A stretch of 64,000 nt of DNA from Otis tarda. Lineage: Eukaryota; Chordata; Aves; Otidiformes; Otididae. The stretch lies in the NCBI GenBank assembly GCA_026413225.1, contig CM048554.1:74020463-74084462 (forward strand), read 5' to 3'. The number at the start of each line of letters is the position of its first letter. Positions within the stretch are counted from its first letter, which is position 1. Made by a program: the position numbers and the translations under genes. Of the stretch, positions 1 through 12,700 are shown piece after piece. The notes under the pieces are model-generated. The model did no database searches. It worked only from the letters and a program-made list of their open reading frames with translations, and was not told where the DNA came from.

Positions 1-2160
1 CTGGAGTGAGGACAAGGACATTCCTGAGCTACCTTTGGAACTAGATGTGGCACAATCACATTGGATGGTGTTCCACTGAATTAAGTTCTGCTGAAGGACA
101 GGACTTGTTCAGTGTGGAACTGTATGGATATGGCTGATCTGTATTTAGCTAAAAAAATACTGTCTCTATGCAGTGCTGTAGCCGCGCATCTCTGTTGGCA
201 CTCCATTGCACAGCTGATACCATCTTTCAGTTCATGTTTCAGACCAGAAAGATAAATCTGAACTGTCTAATGTGCTTAAACAGACACTTTCAAAAATCAG
301 TTTCTGAAAATCATTGTAGTAGCTCTGTTGATAAAGTCCGTAATCTCCCTTTTCTCATCTCAGGAATGGCCATGCTGAAAAAAACAATGGGTTTTTGTTG
401 TTGTTATTGGTTTTTTTTAATAAGATTCTAGACCTCGTGTAGGATCAAGATGAAGCAATGGGTCAATTAAATTATCTGTGCCAATCTGACACCCGAGTTA
501 AGTCCACCCAAAGGGTTTGTGTATTATTTTAGCATATAAGATGTTCAGCACTAACTGATCACACTGTTTCCAGGTAACTATCCATAAAAAAGGGACAAAT
601 CATTCAAAATTAAGTAGCTGGGTAATACAGAAACTACAGCAAAACATCTTTTAAAAAAGGCCAACCACAGATAATGAGGAAGTACCTCATTCAGGAAGCA
701 GTGATAAAAGCACACTGAGCAGAAGTCATTGGGAAAAATTCCTGGCTGACGTATGTAAGTGTGGCTATACTGACATCAGGCCTGTCAAATCCTTGCTGTT
801 ACCCCACAACGTTCACAAAGCAGGAAAACGTATTGACACACTTGCTCACTAAAGAGTTATTTACCAGCTAGATTCGAATATACAGGCCTTTGGTAGCAGA
901 GTTTGGATGCATTTTTTTCTACAGAAGATAGCAAAGCTGTATTGTTCAAGATTTTCAATAAGCGGAGAATGGTGTTGGTTTTTTTTGGTAGTTGTTTTTT
1001 CTTCCCCCTGATGCATCATGCACTAATTCTACTCCATCAGTCAGCAGATGCATTTGATTCTAGGTATCAGTTCTGGCCTCCAGGTATTAGCTCAGGATTA
1101 TTCTATTAAGAATTTTTCTTCCATGTGAAAAATATGTTGGTGTCTGAGCTCACTTGATCTTGAATTCAGTGAATGTCTGTGCCCACTGTTTCTTTCAGAG
1201 ACTACTGTAAGTTGAGGTTTTAAAGGCCTGGTTAAAAGCTTTATCTTATCGGTTCATTCACCAATGGTCTGGTGCAGCAGAATGTACAATAAGCTGCATT
1301 TTTTCTGGCATGATTGAGACCTTTTTTTTTCTTTCTTTCTTTCTTTTTGCCATAGCAGATCATTAATTTTTTTTTTGAAAAAAAAATGCTATTTCATAAC
1401 ACAAGACTGCTTTTGAATGCAAATATCTTTTGAGATGGCCTTCAACACTGGGACTGATGTTTTTTTTCCCAGAAACACTCAGTACGTGGAACAGCTTGTT
1501 TGTGTAGATAACATTTTCGTGTTGTACCAAAATAAGGCCATAAAGGTGCATACATGTGTGTTGGTCATGAAGAGTACCTCACAATTATCTTCAGTCTGTT
1601 TTACACCCAAGCTTGATCTAGGTAAATCCTGAAGACATATTCATCAGTCTAAAGAACAAACATATTCTTTGTTTTAAGGAAGAATGATCCATATATGATT
1701 TCAGGCTAATGGTTAACATGGAAATCACCGTATCTGTGGTCAGCATCATTCTTTCCATCACTGGTACTGCTGGTGGTTTTCCTTCTCACTCTGGGAGTCT
1801 TTGCAAATAACTCAAGGGTTTGAAAATGCTAAAGTCCTAATTCTAGCCTTCCCCTCCTTTTGCAAAATGTGTTTCTCCCTCTTCAAAACCAATTTATGTT
1901 AGTAAATCTTAAGGTCCTGGCACAATCCTGAAAAACATCACTTTCCTTCTTCATTTTTTTTTTTTTTTCTCCTTTGGCTGGAGGTTGTAATTCTTTAAAC
2001 CTTTGGCATTCAGTGCTTTGCCAATTTATCTGAGAGTCTCTGTTGTTCTCTGCCAAACAAAACACAATACCCTTCTTTATAGCTTGGCGACTTAGCACAT
2101 GTTGTATATTGCCTTCTGCAGCCTTGCATGGGAAATGAGGACCCAAAGTTTTCTGTAACT

Positions 2161-2219
2161 ATATATATATATATATATACACACACATGTGCAAATATGT
2201 AGAAACTATATATATATAG
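2161..2219. repeat. (AT)n/(AC)n compound microsatellite
   Basis: (AT)10 runs into (AC)4, and after 19 bp of unique sequence comes a second short (TA) tract. Confidence 0.9.
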
Positions 2220-4319
2220 ATATAAATCTGTTCTGATAATCATGCTGTGGTGTTAATGAAACTGCACATCCTTGATCACATTCATTCACTGAGCTTGAAA
2301 TTAAGGAGTTGGTGCAAAAGTTACACAGTTCTCTATCAATTAATCTGTATTAGCAGGAGGAAGTTTGCTTCCATGAAATTTTCAGGTGGGAGCCTTAAAA
2401 TGATAGCTTTACTTTTTAGGCGAACTAAGCATCTTCACAATTTTGTTTCATTCTGTTGTTATAGTGTTTGTTCTTGAAAGAAAAAGCTTTAGTGCTGTGA
2501 AACTGTTTGACCTGCATGTGTTCTTTACGTGGCGCTTTCTGCTTGATACTTCATTTATTTGCAGAGCACATCACATGCTGCAATTGCAGCTTTTCAATAT
2601 CTGTGTTTGTAATCTTCACTGAAGCAGCAGAGCCCAGAATTCTGTGTTATGAAAAGTTTTATGTTCTCTTTCATTTTTCTTTGTAAAATCTAAAATGTTT
2701 TGTAGTCCCTTCCTGCTTTGGAGCCAAATCTTTTCAGGCTTTCTGCAATCTCAGCAAACCTTCTGCTTGCTATTTCAAGTGGGCCAGTTAGACATGCAAC
2801 AAGTTACAGACTTCAGACCTCTGTATACAGCAAAGCTATTCCCTTTTTCTCATTGCAAATACCATGACCTGCTAGACTTATGCAGTCTCACAGTCCTTAC
2901 TTAAGCTCTTAGGCTTGTCAACTGTTTCCAGATTTTACTTTTTTTTTTTTTTTTTAAATCTTGGTTCTAGCTGTAAAGTAGGTCATTCAGAGTTAGAATA
3001 GGATTAAGTTTTTCAGATCTTATTCCCAAAATATGTCACTTGGAATCAGCTGAAACCATTTTGAGCACTTCCAAAAGCTAAAACTATGCAGAATAGTCAA
3101 ATATTTCATTAAAAAATTATTTCCTTTTATTTTTTTAAATCTTCCCAGTAACATAACTACCTTTAAGTAAATTTTGAATCTAGAAGTAAACCTCAGTTAG
3201 TGGTGAGTATTGCCTTTATAATTTCCTATTGTAAAGAAAAAGCAGTTTTCTTTGGATGTTTTTTAAGGTCGGCAAAAGAAAACCCATCCCAGCAAATATT
3301 CACTTTAATTAGCAAGTGAAAGAGCAAACCAAGCAATCTTCAGCACAGCTCTGCTGCCAGTTTTGGTGCTCAAGGCTGTGGACTTGTCTCTCCCTTCTCT
3401 ACGGCACTGGGGTCACTCCTGATTCTGTCCTCTTGGTCAAGATTTGAACACATTAGGGGTATGAGGATCTATATAAAGGTAAATATAATGCAGTATTATA
3501 TGCAGATGTGAGTATATGGGTAGCGAGTATATGGGAATATCTATGCCCCTGCAGCTGGGTTCAGATTGCTGTCTTTATTAACTGCATACAAATATACCAG
3601 CCCTCCAGATGTTGTTGAGCTGGCCTGCCTCTCGTGTGGAAGGCAGAGACAGGAGTAAATATTACATGGTTTCTATATACTATGTAATCTGTTGATTTGA
3701 CAGCTGAAAATCTGTGCCAGTATCTGTAATAGGCTCTTTCCTTAAAGAGGGAAAGGAATGTTTTTATGGATAGGTACATACTTTTACAGTTACATTTGTA
3801 ATCAGCCACTTTGAAGAAAAAGATAAGAATCTCAGAGGAAGGGCAAAACCCATTTGAAATGAGCTCCGCGGGAGAATCCTGATTGGTCTTCTGAGATCTG
3901 CTTAAAGTGTGTTCATTTATCCTAATGATCATTTCTTGGATGGATTTAATATTTCCAAGGGTATTGGCCTTTGGGTTTTATAATGCTGAAATAGATCATA
4001 TTGCTTTTCTAGCAGAAGAAAGGGGAAGAGGTTGAATGTAAATCTCATCCCCCTCTTGAACACTAAAAAGCATATCTGGAAAACAGTGAATACAGAAGAA
4101 ATATTTTCTTCATTCTTATGCTTTTTAAAGGAGTGTAATAGTAGCGTTGTACTTCTGGAAGTATGCTGACTTTTGGGGATGCGAGAGTAAAAGAGAGTAA
4201 GGGATGCCTCAGTAATACAAGCATCCAAAACAGCATGGGCAGCAATCTGAACACCCATTCTTATTGAAAATACCAGCAGAGAACCACCCTACCAAGAAGT
4301 GAAAATACTTTAACTGCTT

Positions 4320-4990
4320 CTAGGAAGTAGTGAGAAAGACAGATCTGAGCAGATGCCAGGAGATGTATAAACAACTATGATTACAGTGGCCTTCCTGTGT
4401 AATCAAGGCCAAATGAAAAACATGCTCTGGCAATCTGTTCTGAGGATTTAGCCCCTGAATGTGTAGTGGTGCAGCCCTGTCATTCTGGGCACCTGTGATG
4501 GCCACAGTCTTCTTCACGGTATGTGTTGTGGAGGTCAGGGTACTGAGGATGACCTTCATCAGCAAACCACGCATCTCTTCACTGTGTCCCAAAATGTTTC
4601 ATGCTGCTGCAGCAAATCGAGAGACAAATATGAGGCTTGATGTTGTGTCATTGTGGTGCCAACAAGCATCATGGTGCTGGTTGGCACCTGCTTTTTTGAA
4701 ATCCGATGTGATGAAAGTAGTTCTGGATCTTTCTGTTTCAAGCGGACTCCTGTAGATGCCAATAAGTGCAGTGGCGGGGTCTGTGATTTCCTACCTGATT
4801 AATGGTTTGTTCTCTCCTTCCTGGTGTAGAACCATCCTGAGTATGCTGATTATATCACTGTCTTCCCTTGGACACTCAGACAGATCAGAAACATTCTTCT
4901 TGGAAAAGCCACACATGTGTTATGTCCCAGTTGCTGGCATACTGTTTTTTGAAAAAGCAGTAACTTTCGGAACTTGATCTGTTTCTGTCA
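4320..4990 (-). pseudogene. Possible decayed coding sequence, unidentified
   Basis: One minus-strand frame from about 4990 down to 4320 has only three stops in roughly 220 codons. It reads protein-like in places (KVTAFSKNSMPATG, SDLSECPREDSDIISILRM, EITDPATALIGIYRSPLE, MGHSEEMRGLLMKVILSTL). The opposite strand is also unusually open (4459-4977 with one stop). I do not recognise a family, and chance openness is a real alternative. Confidence 0.2.
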
Positions 4991-6255
4991 CTTGAAATAA
5001 TAACAAAGTTGTACGTAAGTTCTTGCTCACATACTGATGTGAGAGAACACATGGGAAAATCACAGGGACATGTTTCTCATAATTAAAAAGTGCCCCAAAC
5101 TCCAGAAAACAATAAACTATTAAAAATCAAATAACATTGTGATAGTCCTTTACAAACAAATAATGCGGGTGAAATCTGAAGAGTAAAAATTGAAGTTCTT
5201 GCAAAACATCATTATTTTCAACATGACCTAGCCCTGGGAAAGGAGACTTATATTAACCATGTGCAGAATTTTGGTAAAATGCTAAATGCATTTATTTCCT
5301 CTGCTTCTTTCACTGGATCAAATCCACTGCAGAGACACCTTTGTCTACTGGATCATCACTTGGATTAAGACTTGTGAGACAAGCACTCCTAAGCTCAAGT
5401 ATGAATCTGTGCCATAATATTAGAGTCCGAAAGGACTTCACTGATTACTAAATTTCTAACCTATTTCTGATCCTTTATATGAGGTTACCATTCCACATTA
5501 CTGTTTCTCAAGTAGCAAAAGTGTTTCCCGCTGTCCTTTGGGTCTCATTTTCCTCCCAAACTCACTTCTGTCCCCGAACAATGTCTTATGGTCCCTTCAG
5601 CTGTGGCATGTTCCAGGGCTACACTGACAGAATGTCCTCTGAAATAATCTCAGTTAGATATTCTTTTTTTAAGTATCCACAGAGGTTTTGTTGCCGTGAT
5701 TTTTCTGTTCCGTTCCTTTGTTAATCAAATTGTTTCATTAAGAGATTCCCACTTTCCCCTATCCTTCAACAAAGCAGTTGCTTGTTTGCTTCTGCATAAA
5801 TGGGACCGTTTCACTAATGTGGTTTACTGCACAGCCCTATAAACACAACAGTAACAGCAATAAAGTGCAGATGGAGAACAAGAACAAGCAGTTTTTGCTG
5901 GGGAGTTCTGATATCTGGGAATTTCTTCTATTTGCTCAGTTGCCTGAGAGAATGTTGCATGGAACAACTTCCTTGCTTTTTTATACTCTTTGTAGCTGAG
6001 ATGATCATGAAGGTAAACTTCAGCTCTGGATGTGTCTGGACTTTGTGAAAAGTCAGACTCAAATCAGTATTTCGAGCAAGTTTAACTGGAATGGTGCTTC
6101 AAGTGCTAGGAGTCTTGTTCTGTTAGGAGTTTCAAGATATTCCCTTCGCATACATTCCATTTAGATCACTGGAGGCTGAAATTTCCAAAACAAATTGCAA
6201 ATAAGACTTACAATTCGGACTGAAATTCCATAAATCCTCTGAAGTTGGAATAAGC

Positions 6256-6268
6256 GGTGACGGTCACC
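6256..6268. promoter_or_regulatory. 13-bp near-palindrome GGTGAC-N-GTCACC
   Basis: GGTGACGGTCACC in the left arm and GGTGACCGTCACC at 62958-62970 in the right arm form an inverted hexamer pair with a one-base spacer. An adjacent base differs between arms while the palindrome arms are intact. A dimeric binding site is possible but not shown. Confidence 0.35.
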
Positions 6269-6325
6269 AAAACTATGTTTTCACTGCCTAGTTGAGCTGT
6301 TCCAATTGCTGTGGCTGAGCAGTGG

Positions 6326-6700
6326 TCATGCGCACATCGATCCTCTGCTGCCCTGCTTGGAGATGTAGCCCTGCTCCTTCATGTGCACTGCCTCTGGCGC
6401 ACATCTGACCCTAAAACAGGCCCACACTTTAGGGACTGAAGCAGAGAGCAAGCTGTTTGCTCTCCCACATAGGTCAGCTTTCTGCAAATTTATGTTTCTA
6501 AACTGACTCACTGTGGAGTCACACGAGTGATGCCAAAGCCAATGCAAGTCTTTCAGAAAGACCTCCAGGCTTGACTGGGACACATCACAAAGCAGGAAGC
6601 CATCTTCTCTTTGACTATCTCTTCTGGTGGTCAATGGCCCTACCCGAAGAAGAATTGTGTCATATTTCCAGTTTTCCACATCCAGTCTATTGATTTGCAC
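6326..6700 (-). other. Open frame of 124 codons inside the left repeat arm, function unknown
   Basis: The frame begins MQINRLDVENWKYDTILLRV and ends in a Cys/Gly-rich segment (QGYISKQGSRGSMCA). I recognise no domain. The right arm keeps the C-terminal 73 codons with one Ser-to-Pro change and has a nonsense codon upstream. Because the arms are nearly identical DNA, shared openness is weak evidence of coding. It may be a fragment of a transposon protein or chance. Confidence 0.2.
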
Positions 6701-6709
6701 TGTGATATG

Positions 6710-9700
6710 GATTAGGTGGGATGTGAAAGAAGCAAGATTTCACATATGAAGGTCCCAAAAAAAGGTATATAAAAAAAGTAGAAAACTGCGGCAGCATGGC
6801 CCTTTAGCTCCCTCCCATTACATTTTGTCTCCTTCCCCCAGGACAGAGTCCAGCACAGTGACTCTGAACACCTGACAGAGTGTTCTGCAGGAATACAGCT
6901 AATGACTTAGACACGGGCAGCCTCATTTTTGAGGCTGAGCAGGGAACACTTCTGGGCCCACATGCATTAATACTGCTGCACGTATTTCTGCAAGACAGAA
7001 AGCTTAGGTGAACATTTGCAAAAATGACCATTCTGTGTCTTTCTATTTAAACAGTTGATTTAAGTCTGTTAATTCCTAAATTTCTTCCGGAAAAAAATCC
7101 TAGCTGCCCGATTTCTGCTGGAGGCAAAATTGCTCAGTATTCAGCAGTGCTGAGTAGTTAATGATAACCATAAACCTACACCTTAGACACGGCATTACCC
7201 TATCTGGCTTCCACTTTCTAGGGGTGCTCAGAGTAAAGCTATTTCCACACAAAGGAGTGAGAAATGAGTGGCATCTTACATTCAACCTGCCAATGTTCAG
7301 ATGTTTCAAAACTTTCAAACTTTAAATTGGGCATGGTGTACATTGAAGTCAGCTCTCTTATTAGAACTGGATTATATTTATTTTCTCCTTTTGACGCTAG
7401 TCTACTAAAATCAGACTACTAAGAGGTTTTTGGAATAAGGCTGAAATCTAAGTTGTCCTGGTGAATTCAGTAACCACCAGGGTCTCTTTGAGCTACTGCA
7501 ATTCACCTGTGAATCTGGCCACATGGATTGCGACCGTCTCATCTGCTAGACAGGAACTGTAATGGTTAGACATATGTAATGAGAAGGCTGGTCATTTGAT
7601 GTCTACATGTGTTGAACTTAAAGCAACCTCATGATTGCTAATTATCTGTTATCTATAGAGATCTTTAAGCATAAACCAAAAGTATGCATATGACACTGAA
7701 TGAGGAGTTACAGATTAATCGGTATTAAATTTAATAAGCCTGATTTTTTTTCTAATACTGATAAAAATCTAGAAAAACAACTTTGAAATCCAGCGGCTAT
7801 TATTTGACATTATAATATGCCAGGACACAGAACTGCAAGGAAACTGAACGATTGCCACACACTGGCTGTCAAACTGACCCAAAGGTGTGATGGAATTGAT
7901 TCATTATTTTCTTTTCAAAAGTATAAAATAGACTAGATTATCACAGTCCCTCTCCTTGGGGACCAGAATGCCATCCTTGGTCTTTATGGAATAACACTGA
8001 ACTTGGAGAAAAGCTCACAGCTTCAGCAGGTCTTTACAACATCCCAGGAGTGCACAATATTCACACTTTAAAGAGCTTGTCATAGGTCTCCTTTTACTTC
8101 TGTAAACAGAAACAAACATTTAAACTGTAGCCACAAACTTTCTTGTAGGCAAACTCAAAGAGAGGATTTATTTTTATTGCTTCTTTCATTCTTTTCTTCA
8201 CAAAAAGGCTGTCTACATGTAAGTGAAAGGAAATGTTCCCTACCTCTACAAAGACATGAGAGGGGGATTTCAAAGATTTCAGTAACTATGAAGTTTTACT
8301 TACTTTGGCCTTTCAAATTGTGTGTAACCCTGATTTAGCTGCAAATAAAGAAGTCTGAGGTAGGCCACAGTTTCCTCCATTAAAGAGTCCTCATTCTGTT
8401 TTTCATGTGGAAACAGAGGAAGGTCATGTTACCCTAAAATGTGCCCTTGTGGCTCAAAGCCCTGCTCCTTATGAGGAAGGAGCCACATATCACAGTTGAC
8501 CAGACTCTGAAGTGCCAAGGCTTTTTTCTTTAATCCCAGCCATGCCCATTCCACAGCCAAAGCCTGCCCTATAACTTGAAGATACTCCCTTGTTCAAGAA
8601 TCACCATTACCGCTGGAGGCTTGGAAAACACCCGTTTGCTATGAAAAACTGCAGTTACATTTGTTGCAGCTCATTTTTGCATCTTCCTGCTTTTAATTTC
8701 AAGGGCTTGTGGATGTTACTCATGGCAGTAACATCTGCAGAAGGTCCCGGTATCACCCTTGTCCCCAAAGTATCCCCCGGCATGCCCCTGCCAGCAGCAA
8801 CCACTTCTGCAAAGCAACGTGCATTTGCTGAGCCTGATTCCTCCCTAGCAGAGTGCCAGGAGCTCAAAGGGAGAACTCAAGGTGACTAAATGGCTGTCAT
8901 ATTTCTAAAGTGCTCTCCTTATCGAAACAAATCTTGTGTTCTCCCAGCTTCCTTTAGTGCTGTATCTACAGGAGAAAAAAACCCCAAATATTGCAACCAG
9001 CCTTGTGAGCTCGTGGCATTTTCATTATGGGCCTCAAGTGTCCCCAAGGTCATTACAGGAGCCTTTGCTTAGAGGGTGGTGCACTGTCACCACATCCTGC
9101 AGCACCCTGTGCAGTTGCCCAAACCTGCTGCCTGCAGCGCTACACGTATGCCCAATGTCCTTGGGAACCACTCTGTGCTGTTTGCAACTTCATGCTAGTT
9201 TTGATTTGAGACACTTGAGTTCACCAGGTGGGCAGTAGCAGTGCATGTTTTCTCCATTGAAGAAAATCTTCCATGGAGACACGGTTACTACAGTGGATCC
9301 TATGGATGCATTGTTTTCCAAAGCAGTTTACTTAATGAAATTCTCTCATGTACCCACAGCCGTTAGAATAAATGGCAGTTCCTGTACTGTGAGTGACAAG
9401 GCCTTGAGCTAAAAAACATTAACCCTATGAAATACAATTCTGCTCCATTCAGTTTTGCTATAGGAGCATTTAGTGACCTGATGGACTTGTAAACCCTAGA
9501 AGCATTCTTTTGACCTGAGGTAAAGCAGTTTCTTTGCAATGCCTAAGTTGAAAGCCACATAGTGACAGAAACCTAAATTATGAGCATCAGGAAATGCTCA
9601 AGAGAATCACAAAGTAATGTATATACAAACATAAAAGAAAAAGTAATGATCTTCAATCGCAAGAGCTTGGGTTTCTGGGTAAAAATGTCAGTGTCAGTGC

Positions 9701-12700
9701 TGGAGAAGGGATGAAAACCCAAGCAACTGAGGTGGACAGAGGTAGAAGAAATTAATTTAGCCAAACTAAGTTATGTTGAAAGGCGAGGTACTTCCCTCTG
9801 ATGATGTTCATCTTCCTGAGAAAAACAGCTCCAAAACTTCCAGAGCTTTATAGTTCTTCCACACTGAGAGAAAGCGGTAGGTGTTTCACTGCTGGGGACA
9901 AACCACATTTGCAGGCAAGGGTGGAGAGACTGAAGGAAAACACATTGCCACATTTGCGTTATTTAATGGTCTTGAGGGAAGTTGAACATTTTTACTATTT
10001 CCATCACAGCAATAGAAAAAACATAGTATTATGGATGAAATTTTTAGTCATCCATATACACGTGTGTGTGTGTGTGTGTGTGTGTGCAAGCACGTGCCAC
10101 TCTCCCAACACAGTCAAATTGGAAATGGCCGTTTCAGCCAGGACTGCACTGTTGTAAGAAAGTCTTTTAGGTGGGCAAGTTTACAGTTTAATTTGCTATA
10201 AGCCCAGTAAAAGAACTGAGAGAGAAAGTACAAAACAGAAAGAAGAAAGGTGAAATGTAGTAAGCCTGTCGACACGGCTCTTTTCAGCAGCACCCGGGTT
10301 GACAAGAAAATCACTTACTGATTGACAGTTTAACAGGTATGAACCTTCCCAACACTGTCAGCACTGGCATTTTATCCAGGTGTGTAACACTAATCATAAT
10401 AGTGAGGCTGGAACTCAGGGAATACAATATTTCTTCAAATGGTGTGAAGTTGTATTTATACATGGTATGAGGCTAGTAAGTCTGTGCTACTAGGACTGAT
10501 ATTTGTGCTTGCATTTACCCACTTAAATGAACAGTGTGGTTTTAATTTTTATGAAAAGACAGTTTCTGTTCTTCACCTAAAGCACTAGGAGGTATTTGAA
10601 AGAAAACAGTATAAATTAATCCATATTCTGCTTTGAACAGGCTGTGCTCAACACCAGCTATTTTGAGCTGCTTCAGCTTCTTTCATAAGGCTGCTGCTCC
10701 TCTCCATGGGTTTGCACGTGAGCAACCAGTCCCTAGGCAGCCTGAGCGCAGGATCACCCATCCATCAAACCCTTGTACAGAGATCACAGCTGGAAGTAAA
10801 ATCTTACAGCCCCTTGCCCCCATGAGCTGCCCGTCTGTGTTGAGGGGGGAAGTGAGAAGGAGCATGTGTTTCTCAGACAGACGTTATTTCTCCTGGGAGT
10901 TAGGCTGAGCGCATCCCGCATATTTCACATAAGCTGCTGAAGAGCCCTCGTTTAGTTAAGAGCTCTGAGTGGTTTGCAAGAGATATAGGACCGAACTAGC
11001 CTGAGTGCACACTGAGTGTATCTTCAGGGGTAACATATAAAGAATGAAAGCCAAAGGAAGAGAACAGGGAATCTCCTAAACCTCCCACCCAAACCAAAGA
11101 ACCTCCTCCAGGCCCCAACAGCAGCCTTCAGCAAAAACACAAATCCAGAACTAAACAATGATCACAATTCTGTTTTGTGCTTGAAAAAACAATTAGATAA
11201 GTGATACTTCTACAAAAGTAAACTCCTTCTATAAATGCTTGCTACAGACCTAAACACTTTCTGAAATACAGCAACTTGCAGCTGGAGAAAGAGAATGCCA
11301 CAACATTTACGTGTAATAACAAGAATTATGTTAAACAGTTTGATGGGGAGAAAGTGCAGTTTTTCTGAACAAAAATTCTGAAGAAAGAACTCACCACTTT
11401 TGGAAACATGATCCAGTGTACCAGCTGTCTCTGATAAGACTAAGTAATTTCAAATGTTTCTTATTATTGCTGTGACTTGTTCAGCTTCATGAAAAAGCCA
11501 GCCTGTTTGCACAGAGAGACTTCCATGCAGCCGTTAGTACCTCCATTACAAGCTTCATCACAAATCCACCAAAATCAAGAAAACCTCTCCTCATTTTCCA
11601 GTGGGACTGGGTTGGACAGAACATTTTACACAACTGGAAACAATGGCCAAGAGGGAAGCACAAGCTTACTGAGGATTTCTTAGGAAGAAACTGCAAGGCA
11701 TCATACAGGATTGAATCTTCATCATTAAGAAGAGTCAGCGTCTTTTTAAAATCCAGGATGCATTTTTTTTTAACCTGCTATAACACTAACTACTCCAAGT
11801 TCTTGTATCCCTCTGATGTTATCACTCAGCCCAGTCCTTGGAGCGATGCTATCATGTTCCCATTTAGCTTCATTTCCCTTGCAAGGGACAGAGGAAAGAG
11901 GACAGAGATAGCAACAGAAAGTAAATAACATAACAGGATGACAATAGTAAATATGTTTGTTTCCTGTCAATCTCAATACAAACTGGAGAGAGGCGATAAG
12001 CAGAACCACTGGTCCTGTCTCCAGCCAGTACCCTTGCTTTCAGTTGAGGCAGACCAAGGGAAAGAGCAGATACCTCCATGGGCACAGTAGAGATGGGACA
12101 ACTGATAGTTACTGCTTCTTACGATGCACTTTATTGTAAACATAACTTATTTTCTTTTTCAAAGCACGTTGCCCTAATGTGGTTTTTGTTTGTTTGGTTG
12201 GTTTTTTGTTGTCTTGTGGTTTTTTTTTCCCCTGACATAGATGCTTCCTGCACAGCCATGAAGTTTGTCATACTTCACTTTTCCCAGCTTGGTAGCTGCA
12301 GTCAAAGACGCCAGTCAGCAGAAGTTTAAGGCAGAGTGATTTTCAGATTGTACAGATTCCTGTTGGTAAGTCCTATAAGAAACCAGAGAAAACTTCCTTT
12401 GACCAAGCCCCTGTTTGCTGACTGAGTGCACCGTGTTCATTCCTTCTCTGTATAAACTGACACACTTCTCTCTGGAAAAAAAAAACAGAGGACAGACAGA
12501 CATTTGAACAGATGTATCTGCCCCCATGCCTTTAAGATTATTAACTTTAGTTCTTGGATTGCTCAGCCACAACTGCCTTTTGGAAAAAAAAAAAGAAAAA
12601 GAAAGAAAAGAAAGAAAACCTTGGGAAAAAAAGGTTCCTTGAAAAAGAAAACTTATTCAAGAAAGGATTTTATTATGCCTTTAGTACAGAACAGACTCTG

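Larger units (their letters stand above)
1..5481. other. Gene-free AT-rich intergenic DNA
   Basis: No supported gene, apart from the weak candidate at 4320-4990. It holds short low-complexity tracts: (CTTT)4 at 1331-1346, T15 at 1954-1968, (AT)10(AC)4 at 2161-2187, (TA)n at 2207-2219 and T17 at 2939-2955. All open frames are under 125 codons and carry no recognisable motif. Confidence 0.7.
5482..6704 (+). repeat. Left arm of a 1.2-kb inverted repeat pair (unclassified element)
   Basis: This segment matches, in reverse complement, 62512-63752 at the other end of the window. The left copy is flanked by ATATG on both sides (5477-5481 and 6705-6709), which could be a 5-bp target-site duplication. 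I do not recognise the family. It has no TG...CA ends, no detected reverse-transcriptase domain and no terminal inverted repeat. Read on its minus strand it holds a 124-codon open frame (6700-6326) of unknown nature and a TATA-like TATAAAAAAG near 5980. It could be a solo LTR, a non-autonomous transposon or a local duplication. Confidence 0.85.
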
